From: Chroococcidiopsis sp. TS-821
Lineage (GTDB): Bacteria > Cyanobacteriota > Cyanobacteriia > Cyanobacteriales > Chroococcidiopsidaceae
Assembly (NCBI RefSeq): GCF_002939305.1
Contig: NZ_MVDI01000011.1
Location: 1 to 64,000 of the forward strand
Reading direction: 5' to 3'
DNA: 64,000 nt
Shown one piece after another: positions 9,276 to 18,908 of this stretch (position 1 is its first letter; each line of letters begins with the position of its first letter). Made by a program: the position numbers and the translations under genes. The notes beneath the pieces are model-generated. The model was not told the origin of the DNA, did not search any database, and saw nothing but the letters and a program-made list of their open reading frames with translations.

Positions 9276-9650
9276 TTATTGCTTCAGTTCGCACGTTAGT
9301 GGACAAGCTGCGTAAACCGAAGTATGTAGGGTGTCTGCCTCGCCGTGTAGCCAGTTGAGCCAACTCACTTCTTTTGGATGAACGCCTTTAAGAGTAAGTA
9401 CACCAGCCCCAATTACTACGGCTAATACATTAATGGCAATAATGCTACCTACAACTAATAAAACGGCACTAACTGGTATCACCGATTGCAGCACAATTGA
9501 TAGTAGCGAACCCACAGTTGCCATTAAAACGACCAGCGGAAATCCTACAACTAACAAGCAAACTGCCAGTGTAAAAGTCCAGATTAAAAAGCTTTTGAGC
9601 ATGAAGAAATAATAGTTCTTTTTTAGACTGGAGCTTTGAGCTAGAGTCAT
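9276..9650 (-). CDS. Small predicted membrane protein
   Basis: No family was recognised. The product has about 124 residues. After a short polar N-terminus (MTLAQSSSLKKNYYF) there are two or three strongly hydrophobic segments, covering roughly residues 18-50 and 53-85 and rich in Val, Leu and Ile. A soluble tail with two cysteines and two histidines follows. The longest frame would start at a GTG at 9665, but that codon is inside the strong Shine-Dalgarno GGAGGAGAAG. I therefore place the start at the ATG at 9650, six to eight bases downstream of it. A terminator follows, so the gene is probably monocistronic. Confidence 0.72.
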   Translation of the reverse strand: MTLAQSSSLKKNYYFFMLKSFLIWTFTLAVCLLVVGFPLVVLMATVGSLLSIVLQSVIPVSAVLLVVGSIIAINVLAVVIGAGVLTLKGVHPKEVSWLNWLHGEADTLHTSVYAACPLTCELKQ

Positions 9651-10446
9651 ATTCTTCTCCTCCACAGAGAATCAAAAATTGAATTAAGTAAAATGCCCGT
9701 TGGCTAGTTTTAGCTAGCGTTATCTATTGAAAATAAGTATATAAAAGCCAATTGGTAAAATGATCTTTTAGTTATTAAACTTTACACTTGCATAATTGTA
9801 TTTATGACTACGCAATTTAAGTTATAGGATTTTGGCTATTTGTTTTTGACATCTACCAATAGGTACAAAAGCTATAAAGCTTGCCATTTCGCGATCCCAA
9901 GCCTCAGTCTTCAATATACGTCCGTGCAAATTGTGTTGTTTCAACAGTAGTTAGTCATAGCTCGTTGCCTGTTCTTAACATTTCTTATAAATAAATAGGT
10001 GTTCTCTCATAATTGCTGCTTTTCTTGTCTAAGCAAATAGGCAATCGAGCACGGCACTTAACTTTGGTTTTGAGTGCATATTTTTTCAATAGTGTTTTAA
10101 CTCGATTTATTTTGATTAGCTTCTGGCGCTCGACTTAGGCGTTGAGGCGATCGCCAATTGATGTTAGGAAAACATTTGTAAAGGGTATAAATACTTAAAT
10201 GCTAAAAACAAATAATTATTACGCTTTAATTTTTTAGCGAAACTGTAACAAATTCCATACAAATAGCTAGAGCAAACGACTCTTTTATAAAGAAAAGCAA
10301 CAACACAGAAAACACTTCAAATACTTGCGACGCCACACCTGATACAAACTAGGGCAGTTAGGGAAAACTATAAACGAATGACACGACTTTATAGTGCAGT
10401 CTGCATTTGACGTTCAAATCGATAGCGACTCATTTACAGCCGACCT
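9651..10446. other. Long intergenic region, no supported gene
   Basis: Nearly 800 AT-rich bases between the divergent small membrane-protein gene and the PilT-type gene. One HIP1 octamer lies near 10147. No protein-like frame, tRNA or clear terminator was seen. It must carry the promoters of both flanking genes. An unrecognised small RNA cannot be excluded. Confidence 0.45.
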
Positions 10447-11688
10447 ATGACAGAATCACAGCATCCAGCCATTCCTGTACCCGCAGTTCCTCGCGTACCA
10501 CCGATGCCTTTGCCAAAAGCGAGAGTTCCCAACCATGCGGAGCGAGATATTACACAACTACAAATGCAAACTGTTGCCCAACGGAATACATCGCCTACTC
10601 AATCTGCGCCAAATTCAACAACGATAGCGCCAACTTTAGAGCAACTAGTGCGCGAAGCCTACGACAAAGGTATTTCTGATTTACACTTAGGTGTTGGTGA
10701 GGTGCCTCGTTTTCGCGAGCGTGGAGAAATTATTGTTACTGACTATCCCATAACCGACGAAGCAACATTTACTAGCTGGCTGAAAGAAATTCTCACAGAG
10801 CAACAAATTCAACAATTTTACGAGCATTTAGAGTATGACGGTGCAACGCAGTACGAAGGAGTAGCGCGCGTCCGGATTAATTTATTTGTGGCGCTAAATG
10901 GTCCTGCGATGGTGCTGCGGTTAATTCCATTAAAAATTCTCACTCTAGAACAACTCAATTTACCGCCTGTTTTTCGCGATTTGTGTCACTACCATAAGGG
11001 ATTAATTCTAGTGACAGGACCAACGGGTTCGGGTAAGTCTACGACGCTAGCAGCGATGGTCGATTACATCAATCAAGAAATGCCCAAACACATTATCTCG
11101 ATTGAAGATCCCGTAGAATTTGTACATAAAAGTAAAAAATCTTTGATTAAGCAGCGCGAAGTAGGAATTCATACGTTGAAATTTGATAACGCTTTAAAAG
11201 CATCGTTGCGCGAAGACCCAGATATTATTCTGATTGGCGAAATGCGCGATCGCGAAACGGTCAACACAGCTTTGAAAGCTGCGCAAACCGGACACCTTGT
11301 CTTTGGAACCTTACACACCAATAGTGCTGTAAAAACAATTGAAAGAATTCTCAACCTTTACAACCCTGACGAGCAAGGTCCAATGCGCATTCAGGTAGCA
11401 GAATCTCTTGTTGCAGTCATTGCGCAAAGCCTCGTGCGGACAACAGATAACAAACGTGCCGCGATTCACGAAATTATGATTAATACAGACGCGATTAAAG
11501 ATTACATTATCCGCAATGAAGTTGAAGAAATTGAGGCAATCATTCCGCGCTGCAACTTTGAAGGAATGTGTACGATGAATCAATCGATTTATCGACTCTA
11601 TGAAGAAGGACGGCTAACCGAAGAAACTGCTTTAGAAGCATCACCCAAGCCAAATGAGATGGCAATGATTCTACGCGGTAGAGTTTAA
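10447..11688 (+). CDS. pilT: Type IV pilus retraction ATPase, PilT family
   Basis: Hexameric secretion-type ATPase that powers pilus retraction at the inner membrane in twitching, phototaxis and DNA uptake. It has a Walker A GPTGSGKSTTLAAM (about residue 195), the Asp box HIISIEDPVEF, the Walker B DPDIILIGEMRDRET and the His box TGHLVFGTLHTNSA. The protein has 413 residues, longer than classical PilT (about 350-370). The extra length is a proline-rich, probably disordered N-terminus of about 60 residues and a longer C-terminus. Cyanobacteria carry two PilT forms, and this size is closer to PilT2. The next gene downstream encodes a KaiB-domain protein on the same strand. Confidence 0.92.
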   Translation: MTESQHPAIPVPAVPRVPPMPLPKARVPNHAERDITQLQMQTVAQRNTSPTQSAPNSTTIAPTLEQLVREAYDKGISDLHLGVGEVPRFRERGEIIVTDYPITDEATFTSWLKEILTEQQIQQFYEHLEYDGATQYEGVARVRINLFVALNGPAMVLRLIPLKILTLEQLNLPPVFRDLCHYHKGLILVTGPTGSGKSTTLAAMVDYINQEMPKHIISIEDPVEFVHKSKKSLIKQREVGIHTLKFDNALKASLREDPDIILIGEMRDRETVNTALKAAQTGHLVFGTLHTNSAVKTIERILNLYNPDEQGPMRIQVAESLVAVIAQSLVRTTDNKRAAIHEIMINTDAIKDYIIRNEVEEIEAIIPRCNFEGMCTMNQSIYRLYEEGRLTEETALEASPKPNEMAMILRGRV

Positions 11689-11830
11689 AGTAGAGGACTA
11701 AGGAAAGAGTGATTAGTAGCTAGTGGCTGGTGGCTAGTGATTAGCGTCAAGAGTGCATAATCATCTATTTACTAACTACTAGTAACTTCTTCCTCTCTTC
11801 TAGAAGACCTTTGATCCCTTAATCAAACAG

Positions 11831-12556
11831 TTGCATCAACCTAAATCGAGAGATACAGAAACATTTAAAGGTATTGCGCTATTTACGCCAGGGGGAGATC
11901 TCATTTACTGCATCGACCCTAGTAAACAAGGTCACTGGCATTTACATTTGTGTGCAGGTTTACAAGAAATACTCAACTTATCAGAATCACCACACTTTCT
12001 CGTGCCTTGCTACACAGCAACAATTGACCGCTGGATAGACCCACAGACACAGCAGATACAAACCTATGCGGAAGCATATCCGCTCGTACTGCGGTATCAA
12101 GCTTTATTAAATGCCGTGTTTCAAACTAATGTAGTTTGGCAGGCTGCACCTGTCGCGGAAGGATTGTGCGATCCTCTGCTGCTTGCTTCGTATCGTACTG
12201 CATTTCCACAGCTTTGGGAAGAAAACGATCTTGTTGTGCGTTTTGAGCGATCGCGACCTGAAGCATTCAGGGTTCAACACGCACAAGCACCCTACGTTTT
12301 ACACCTGTTTGTTGCTGAGCATAGTGCAGCAACCGAGCGGATTTTACAAAGTTTACGGCAAGTGCTGGAGCAATTTCACTATCCATACACGCTCAAAATC
12401 ATTGACGTTACCAAGCATCCTGAGCAAGCCGAAATCGCTCAAGTTGCTGCCACGCCAACACTTATAAAAGTTTCGCCAAAACCAATGCGGCGTTTAGTTG
12501 GCGATTTAGAGAACGTAGAAAAATTGTTACAACTGTTAACTGCTTCTGATGCTTAA
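11831..12556 (+). CDS. KaiB-domain protein with N-terminal extension
   Basis: The C-terminal 85 residues (about 154-235) read as a KaiB/SasA-N thioredoxin-like domain: YVLHLFVAEHS, then LKIIDVTKHPEQAE, then AATPTLIKVSPKPMRRLVGD. These match the conserved blocks of the clock protein KaiB. KaiB itself is about 100 residues. Here it is preceded by some 150 residues of unknown function, starting GIALFTPGGDLIYCID and containing two cysteines and many aromatics. No ATG precedes the conserved region in this frame, so the start must be the TTG at 11831 or another non-ATG codon; an in-frame stop lies 30 bp upstream. It follows the PilT gene by 142 bp on the same strand. A role in clock output or pilus control is inference only. 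Confidence 0.75.
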   Translation: MHQPKSRDTETFKGIALFTPGGDLIYCIDPSKQGHWHLHLCAGLQEILNLSESPHFLVPCYTATIDRWIDPQTQQIQTYAEAYPLVLRYQALLNAVFQTNVVWQAAPVAEGLCDPLLLASYRTAFPQLWEENDLVVRFERSRPEAFRVQHAQAPYVLHLFVAEHSAATERILQSLRQVLEQFHYPYTLKIIDVTKHPEQAEIAQVAATPTLIKVSPKPMRRLVGDLENVEKLLQLLTASDA

Positions 12557-12567
12557 AAAGGAAGTGA

Positions 12568-12607
12568 CTAGGAGTTAGCTGCTTTTAAGAAGTTCCATCA
12601 CTCCTAG
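12568..12607. terminator. Inverted repeat between convergent genes
   Basis: CTAGGAGT (12568-12575) is matched by ACTCCTAG (12600-12607) across a 24-base loop, directly after the KaiB-domain gene and facing gnd. No T-run follows, so it may be a weak bidirectional terminator or a processing hairpin. Confidence 0.4.
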
Positions 12608-12713
12608 CCTAAGTTTCTCGACCTCCTACACGAATTAACTAGACCACGCAGGTGTTTTTTGTCTAATTAGCTGCGACTTTAGTCGCTAAGCAACCACATT
12701 TCTAGTATTTCCT

Positions 12714-14195
12714 CTAAGCGTTAGTCGTTGCTGGATCTGCTTGTAATGGCTCTGGTGTTGATGTTTGTATAGACTCTTCATCAAATTTTGTCCATTCGGT
12801 ATGGAAGACCCCTTCTTTATCCACTCGTTCGTAAGTATGCGCGCCGAAGTAGTCTCGCTGAGCTTGAGTGAGGTTTTGGGGTAGGCGATCGCGCCGATAA
12901 CTGTCAAAGTAATCTAATGAAGCACTAAAAGCAGGAACTGCAATTCCTAATTTAGCGGCAGCGGCTACCACTTCGCGCCAAGCATGTTGCCGATCCAAAA
13001 TGGTTTGCTTAAACTCTGGTGCTAGAAGTAAGTTAAGTAAATTTGGTTCTTCTTGATAAGCGTGTTGAATCTTACCTAAGAAACCAGCGCGGATAATACA
13101 ACCACCCTTCCAAATGCGAGCCATCTCGCTTAGATTTAGGTTGTAGCAATATACTTTTGAGGCAGCTGCTAGCTGTGCCATACCTTGGGCATAAGAGCAG
13201 ATTTTCGAGCAGTATAGCGCATCACGAATCATATCTATAAAAGCTTCGGTATCGCCTTCATACTTACCCGTAGGACCTGTAAGAACTTGCGAAGCCGCAA
13301 CGCGTTCCTTTTTAAAGGAAGACATCACGCGAGCATTTACTGCAGCAGTAATTGTAGGAATAGCAATACCTAGTTCTAACGCACTCTGTACTGTCCAACG
13401 CCCTGTTCCTTTTTGTCCAGCAGCATCAAGGATTTGCTCCACGAGTGGCTGATTTGTATCGGGATCGATGTACCTAAAAATATCTGCAGTAATTTCAATA
13501 AGAAACGAATTCAGTTCTTCAGTGGTATTCCACTCGGCAAAAATCTCGTGTAGTCGATTGTGGTCGAGACCTAAAGCATTTTTGAGTAAATCATAGGCTT
13601 CAGCGATCAGTTGCATATCGCCGTACTCGATACCGTTGTGTACCATCTTGACGTAGTGTCCAGCGCCACCAGGACCAACATAGGTAACGCAAGGACCATC
13701 TTCTACCTGAGCCGCAATTTTCGTTAAAATTGGTTCTAAGTATTCGTAAGAACTTTTTGTACCGCCTGGCATCAAGCTCGGACCATTCAACGCCCCTTCT
13801 TCACCACCGCTAACACCCATACCAATAAATCTAAAACCTAGTGGTTCTAATTCGCGAGTGCGGCGTGCTGTATCTTCATACAAAGAGTTTCCACCATCGA
13901 TGATGATGTCGCCTTCATCGAGTAATGGTTTAAGCTGTTCAATCACTGCATCCACAGGTGCTCCAGCTTTCACCATAATTAAAATCTTTCGAGGTCGCTC
14001 AAGTAAGCCAACGAATTCTTCAAGCGAGTACGCAGCTTTTATGTTCTTACCCTGGGCACGCGTGTGCATGAAAGCATCTGTTTTTTCTGGGGTGCGATTG
14101 TATACGGCGACCGGAAAACCGTTGCGTTCGACGTTAAGAGCTAGGTTTTCGCCCATAACGGCTAAGCCGATTACACCAAAGCTTTGCTGTGTCAT
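12714..14195 (-). CDS. gnd: 6-phosphogluconate dehydrogenase, decarboxylating
   Basis: Oxidative pentose-phosphate enzyme that converts 6-phosphogluconate and NADP+ to ribulose 5-phosphate, CO2 and NADPH, the main dark source of NADPH in cyanobacteria. The Rossmann motif [17 protein letters not shown] is at the N-terminus, with [11 protein letters not shown] after it. The catalytic signature [42 protein letters not shown], and the C-terminal region through [15 protein letters not shown] all fit. Its 493 residues are about 20 more than usual because of a Thr/Pro/Glu-rich tail. It starts at ATG 14195. It is monocistronic and converges on the KaiB-domain gene. Confidence 0.96.
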   Translation of the reverse strand: MTQQSFGVIGLAVMGENLALNVERNGFPVAVYNRTPEKTDAFMHTRAQGKNIKAAYSLEEFVGLLERPRKILIMVKAGAPVDAVIEQLKPLLDEGDIIIDGGNSLYEDTARRTRELEPLGFRFIGMGVSGGEEGALNGPSLMPGGTKSSYEYLEPILTKIAAQVEDGPCVTYVGPGGAGHYVKMVHNGIEYGDMQLIAEAYDLLKNALGLDHNRLHEIFAEWNTTEELNSFLIEITADIFRYIDPDTNQPLVEQILDAAGQKGTGRWTVQSALELGIAIPTITAAVNARVMSSFKKERVAASQVLTGPTGKYEGDTEAFIDMIRDALYCSKICSYAQGMAQLAAASKVYCYNLNLSEMARIWKGGCIIRAGFLGKIQHAYQEEPNLLNLLLAPEFKQTILDRQHAWREVVAAAAKLGIAVPAFSASLDYFDSYRRDRLPQNLTQAQRDYFGAHTYERVDKEGVFHTEWTKFDEESIQTSTPEPLQADPATTNA

Positions 14196-14584
14196 AAGTG
14201 TGCTTTGTTAACTCCGCTATTGAGGTGATTTCCCTTCAGGGTAGCTCGAACTTCAAGATATCTTCTGTAAAAAAGAGATTAAAAGTGTTAAACAAGTAGA
14301 ACAAAACTACAGCTAAAATACAGGTCTTCTGATGAAATCACGCAAAAGACAGATTTTTGACCTGTGTTTTTAGTCGAACAAAAGTAGATAATACATTGAG
14401 AATGCCTTGTCAGAATATTAAAAAAAGCAAAACATTTATCTGCTTAGAGGTTTAAGTTTTTATCTTCCAATAAGTAGATTTCAAGAATGATTTAGCTCAT
14501 TTGCTTAAATTTGTATCTATTTGAACAATAAAAGCGCAAAATTGAAATATGTAGTCTGATGACACAGTAAGGAGTAACCCACAA
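14196..14584. other. Intergenic region between divergent gnd and ycf66
   Basis: About 390 AT-rich bases that must contain promoters for both flanking genes. No frame, RNA or clear operator was recognised. An AAGGAG just upstream of 14585 is the ribosome-binding site of ycf66. Confidence 0.5.
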
Positions 14585-15433
14585 ATGCTGGCATACATCC
14601 TGGCGTTGGCGGTAGGTTTCTTTAGCCTCGCTATCTACATGGCAGCTTTCTTTTTTCCTGAGGTACACCGCAAGGGTGACTTTATTTGGAGCGGGGTAGG
14701 ATTATTCTACGCCTTAGTTCTATGGGTGTGTTCTGGACGCATCACAGGGGGTGTACTACTCGGTCAAGTAGCTGGCGTTGCTTTATTGGGGTGGTCAGTC
14801 ACCCAAACGCTCTTACTCCGACGACAGCTCACTCCACGTCTTTCGCAAACTGTAGCACCCACAGCGGAAGAAGTAAAAAGTACTGTTCAGGAGAAGGTTG
14901 CCAAGTCTTCGTTCCTATCTAAGCTGTTGCAATTCACTAAGCGTAAAGATAATAGTGCAGCTACTGCAAAAGAGCGGTTGCAACAATTGAGCCAACAAAC
15001 ACCAGTTCCAGAAACTGCGGTAAGCCCTACACCCACAACTAACAACAATACTGCAAACTCAGTTCAAATTATTGACAATCGTACGTCTTTACCAGAGCAA
15101 GTAGACGCTACTACGGCAACACAGCAAAATACTTCAGTAGAAGTGGTTCCAGAAGGTATTTCAGAGGAGGCTTTGCCTGAGTCTACCGCTGCGGATGAAG
15201 TTGTTCAAGCGGCTGGAGAATCAACACCAGATGTGTCTGAAGATACAAAAGATGCCTCCACTGCAGACGCAGCAGTAACTGAAACTGAAGTCGTACCTGA
15301 AGCACCCGAATTGATGCGCCCTAACCCACCTGATCCAGAATTGGTAGAAGCCGCGCTGAAAGATGCTGAGGAAAAACATCAAGAAGCTGCACCACCAGAC
15401 CCAGAAACGCCTGAAAATCCATCACCGAGTTGA
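14585..15433 (+). CDS. ycf66: Ycf66 family membrane protein
   Basis: Ycf66 is a conserved cyanobacterial and plastid protein of unclear function. The N-terminal 90 residues have three hydrophobic helices (starting MLAYILALAVGFFSLAIYMA, then IWSGVGLFYALVLWVCSG, then GVLLGQVAGVALLGWSVTQ), the family core. The rest, about residues 95-282, is a low-complexity soluble tail rich in Thr, Glu, Pro and Ala, ending in a proline-rich stretch. Such tails are variable within the family. A good AAGGAG precedes the ATG. ileS follows 118 bp later on the same strand. Confidence 0.88.
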   Translation: MLAYILALAVGFFSLAIYMAAFFFPEVHRKGDFIWSGVGLFYALVLWVCSGRITGGVLLGQVAGVALLGWSVTQTLLLRRQLTPRLSQTVAPTAEEVKSTVQEKVAKSSFLSKLLQFTKRKDNSAATAKERLQQLSQQTPVPETAVSPTPTTNNNTANSVQIIDNRTSLPEQVDATTATQQNTSVEVVPEGISEEALPESTAADEVVQAAGESTPDVSEDTKDASTADAAVTETEVVPEAPELMRPNPPDPELVEAALKDAEEKHQEAAPPDPETPENPSPS

Positions 15434-15551
15434 TCGAAGTATCAGCCACTTGCTAATTGCCAAATTAAAGCGCGTTATTGAGGTTGAAGCGAAAGGGGAT
15501 TGTCGTTGATAATAGTTGCAAAACGACTTGATCATCTCTCGGCATCAAACT

Positions 15552-18500
15552 GTGACAGAACCAGGAAGCTACAAAGATACTGTTAATCTGCCTAAAACCA
15601 ATTTTGACATGCGAGCAAACGCAACAAAGCGCGAGCCAGAAATTCAAAAGTTTTGGGCAGAAAACCAAATATACGATCGCCTGTCGCAGAACAACCCTGG
15701 CGAGTTATTTGTTTTGCACGACGGTCCTCCCTACGCTAACGGTGCGTTGCATCTCGGTCACGCGCTTAACAAAATTCTCAAAGACATTATCAACCGATTT
15801 CAGTTATTGCAAGGACGTAAGGTTCGCTACGTTCCGGGTTGGGATTGTCACGGATTGCCGATTGAACTCAAAGTGTTACAAAACATGAAGGCAGCCGAGC
15901 GGCAAAACCTGACGCCTCTCGAGTTGCGGCGCAAAGCCAAAGCGTTTGCCTTGGCGACAGTTGAGGAACAAAGCAAAAGTTTCCAACGCTACGGAGTTTG
16001 GGGGGATTTTGACAATCCTTATCTAACACTAAATCCTGCATATGAGGCAGCGCAAATCGGTGTATTCGGGCAAATGGTGTTAAAAGGCTACATCTATCGC
16101 GGTCTGAAGCCTGTCCATTGGAGTCCTAGTTCAAAAACGGCACTGGCAGAAGCCGAACTAGAGTATCCTGAAGGTCACACCTCACGGAGCCTTTATGCAG
16201 CTTTTCCTGTGACGCGTCTTTCTGAAGCTGCTTCAGCATTAGGCGAATTTATGCCGCATCTCAGTGTAGCCATCTGGACAACCACGCCTTGGACAATTCC
16301 AGCTAACTTAGCGGTAGCTGTTAATCCAGAGTTAACTTATGCGGTTGTTGAAGTTGCTAACAACGAGCAACCTAAATACATAATCGTAGCCACTGACTTA
16401 GTAGAACGCTTGTCACAGATTCTCGCAAGCAATCTCACAATTAAAGCGAAAGTAAGTGGCAAGGATTTAGAACACACAATTTATCGCCATCCCCTCTTTG
16501 ACCGCGAAAGTCCAGTAGTGATAGGTGGCGATTATGTAACCACCGAGTCAGGAACAGGCTTAGTCCACACCGCACCAGGTCACGGACAAGACGACTACAT
16601 CGTCGGTCAGCGGTACGGTCTGCCAATTTTAGCACCCGTCGATGCTGATGGAAATTTTACCGCCGAAGCCGGACAATTTGCCGGCATGAATGTCCTCGGC
16701 GATGGCAACGCTGCCGTGATTGAGGCACTATCTGCAGCAGGGGCGTTACTCAAAGAAGAACCGTACGTTCACAAATACCCCTACGATTGGCGGACAAAAA
16801 AACCAACAATCTTCCGCGCCACTGAACAATGGTTCGCCTCCGTAGACGGATTTCGCGATGCCGCACTCAAGGCGATCGCTGAGGTAAAGTGGATTCCGGC
16901 GATTGGTGAAAACCGAATTACTGCGATGGTATCGGAGCGTTCTGATTGGTGCATTTCGCGACAACGCAGTTGGGGCGTCCCAATTCCTGTATTCTACGAC
17001 GAAGAAACTGGCGAAGCACTACTCAACGCAGAAACGATCGCGCACGTGCAAGCCATCGTCGCCGAAAAGGGTACGGACGCCTGGTGGGAATTATCAACCG
17101 AAGAACTCTTACCAGAAAGCTACCGCAACAATGGTCGGTCGTACCGCAAAGGGACAGATACGATGGACGTGTGGTTCGATTCAGGTTCCTCGTGGGCAGC
17201 AGTATTGCAACAGCGTCCAGAGTTGCGCTACCCAGCAGATATGTATTTAGAAGGCTCAGATCAACATCGCGGTTGGTTTCAGTCGAGTTTACTCACCAGC
17301 GTCGCTGTCAATGGTTGTGCGCCATACAAAACCGTCTTAACGCACGGTTTTACCGTCGACGAGCAAGGTCGCAAAATGAGCAAATCGCTCGGCAATGGCA
17401 TCGAACCAGAAGTCGTAATTAACGGCGGGAAAAATCAAAAAGAAGAACCTGCCTACGGCGCTGACGTGCTGCGGCTGTGGGTATCATCCGTTGATTACAC
17501 CGCCGACGCGCCGCTGAGTAAAAATATCCTCAAGCAATTGTCCGAGGCGTATCGCAAGATTCGCAACACAGCAAGGTTCTTATTGGGTAATCTACATGAT
17601 TTTGACCCGATTAAGCATTCTGTAGCTTACGAACAATTGCCCGAACTCGACCGCTACATGCTCCACAGGATAACAGAAGTCTTTCAAGAGATCGGCGAGG
17701 CGTTTGAAAATTACCAATTTTTCCGCTTCTTCCAAACAGTGCAGAATTTCTGCGTGGTGGATTTGTCAAACTTCTACTTAGATATTGCCAAAGACCGACT
17801 CTACATTAGCGCGCCCGATGCTTGGCGGCGGCGCAGCTGTCAAACCGTGTTGCACGTCGCGCTGGAAAACTTAGCAAAAGCGATCGCGCCAGTACTGTGT
17901 CACATGGCAGAAGATATTTGGCAGCACCTTCCCTATCCGACGCCGTACAAATCCGTCTTTGAAGCCGGTTGGGTGAAGTTAGAAAAACAGTGGTACCAAC
18001 CACAACTCGCAGATTCCTGGCAAAAACTGCGACAACTGCGCGCCGAGGTGAATAAAGTCCTCGAACAAGCACGCGTCGAGAAAACGATCGGCTCTTCCCT
18101 CGAAGCCAAGGTGTTGCTGTACGTTCCTAATGCTGCTTTCAAGGCGCAGTTACAAACATTAAACCCCGGTACGGCGCAAAGCTTAGCGACGGCTCCACAG
18201 CCCATAACAGAAACAACAGCACTGGTAACGCAACCGTCCAAAACTTGGCAACAGTACTTAGCAGAACTTGTGCAGCCCTTTAAGCGATCGCCAGCATACT
18301 TACGCGACGTGTTAAAGGTATACCGCGAACTTTGGATAATCGCTGTTGTGCTAGCGGCGTTTCCTTTAGTTGTATTACCGCTTGGTTTGTTAAAAGCCGT
18401 ACTCGTCGGTGTTAATGAGATTCCGCTGCTACCGCGCGTTTTCCAGCTCATCGGCATTTATGCAACGCTGCGCTACTTACTAGTAGCATTTATGCGTATT

Positions 18501-18845
18501 GCGTTATCGCAAAAATCAAAAGCGCCAACGACTCTAACAGAATCGCTTTCTCAAACGATATCAGTCCCTGAAGAACAGGCGACAACTCCATCGACACGTC
18601 AATCTAACGGTGTAGACGAGCTGCGCTATTTGTTCATTGCTTCGCAGGTAGAACTTGTCGATTCGCCAGCAGCAGTACAACAAGCAAAGTACAACTTACA
18701 AACCGACGAACTCGCTATTGGCGTAGTTAACGCCGATGGCAAGAAGTGCGATCGCTGTTGGAATTACTCAGTGCATGTCGGCGACTCTGTGGAACATCCG
18801 TTGATTTGCGAGCGCTGCGTTTCGGCGTTAGCAGGCAACTTTTAA
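15552..18845 (+). CDS. ileS: Isoleucyl-tRNA synthetase carrying a CAAD membrane-anchor insertion
   Basis: Class I synthetase that charges tRNA-Ile. The HIGH motif appears as [11 protein letters not shown] and the KMSKS loop as [10 protein letters not shown]. The editing-domain region is complete ([28 protein letters not shown]). The C-terminal zinc site is CDRCWNY and CERC. Between the anticodon-binding domain and the zinc finger (about residues 875-1018, nt 18176-18605) lies an insertion with an amphipathic segment and two hydrophobic helices ([20 protein letters not shown] and a second around [14 protein letters not shown]). This is the cyanobacterial aminoacyl-tRNA synthetase appended domain (CAAD), known to tether such enzymes to thylakoids. 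The longest frame starts at TTG 15516; I prefer GTG 15552, which gives [19 protein letters not shown], the usual cyanobacterial N-terminus. Confidence 0.95.
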   Translation: MTEPGSYKDTVNLPKTNFDMRANATKREPEIQKFWAENQIYDRLSQNNPGELFVLHDGPPYANGALHLGHALNKILKDIINRFQLLQGRKVRYVPGWDCHGLPIELKVLQNMKAAERQNLTPLELRRKAKAFALATVEEQSKSFQRYGVWGDFDNPYLTLNPAYEAAQIGVFGQMVLKGYIYRGLKPVHWSPSSKTALAEAELEYPEGHTSRSLYAAFPVTRLSEAASALGEFMPHLSVAIWTTTPWTIPANLAVAVNPELTYAVVEVANNEQPKYIIVATDLVERLSQILASNLTIKAKVSGKDLEHTIYRHPLFDRESPVVIGGDYVTTESGTGLVHTAPGHGQDDYIVGQRYGLPILAPVDADGNFTAEAGQFAGMNVLGDGNAAVIEALSAAGALLKEEPYVHKYPYDWRTKKPTIFRATEQWFASVDGFRDAALKAIAEVKWIPAIGENRITAMVSERSDWCISRQRSWGVPIPVFYDEETGEALLNAETIAHVQAIVAEKGTDAWWELSTEELLPESYRNNGRSYRKGTDTMDVWFDSGSSWAAVLQQRPELRYPADMYLEGSDQHRGWFQSSLLTSVAVNGCAPYKTVLTHGFTVDEQGRKMSKSLGNGIEPEVVINGGKNQKEEPAYGADVLRLWVSSVDYTADAPLSKNILKQLSEAYRKIRNTARFLLGNLHDFDPIKHSVAYEQLPELDRYMLHRITEVFQEIGEAFENYQFFRFFQTVQNFCVVDLSNFYLDIAKDRLYISAPDAWRRRSCQTVLHVALENLAKAIAPVLCHMAEDIWQHLPYPTPYKSVFEAGWVKLEKQWYQPQLADSWQKLRQLRAEVNKVLEQARVEKTIGSSLEAKVLLYVPNAAFKAQLQTLNPGTAQSLATAPQPITETTALVTQPSKTWQQYLAELVQPFKRSPAYLRDVLKVYRELWIIAVVLAAFPLVVLPLGLLKAVLVGVNEIPLLPRVFQLIGIYATLRYLLVAFMRIALSQKSKAPTTLTESLSQTISVPEEQATTPSTRQSNGVDELRYLFIASQVELVDSPAAVQQAKYNLQTDELAIGVVNADGKKCDRCWNYSVHVGDSVEHPLICERCVSALAGNF

Positions 18846-18847
18846 AA

Positions 18848-18908
18848 GGTAACAGGTAATTGGTAACTGGTAAATATCTTTTTTCTCATTACCGATTACC
18901 CATTACCG
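18848..18908. repeat. Opposed heptamer repeats (STRR) at the ileS/parA junction
   Basis: Four tandem heptamers GGTAACA, GGTAATT, GGTAACT and GGTAAAT (18848-18875) are followed by a T-rich spacer and then three heptamers of the complementary type, ATTACCG, ATTACCC and ATTACCG (18888-18908). The two arrays are roughly inverted, so the RNA could fold into a long imperfect hairpin with T-runs, a plausible bidirectional terminator. The right-hand array also encodes the last codons of parA. Confidence 0.7.

Noticed and set aside
9043-9363. 106-codon minus-strand frame between wecB and the small membrane-protein gene
   Set aside because: It overlaps both real genes and spans the terminator at 9187; its composition does not look like a protein.
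18848-18908. Repeats as a CRISPR array
   Set aside because: The units are seven bases in direct tandem without spacers; no cas genes are present despite the Cas4-like domain nearby.
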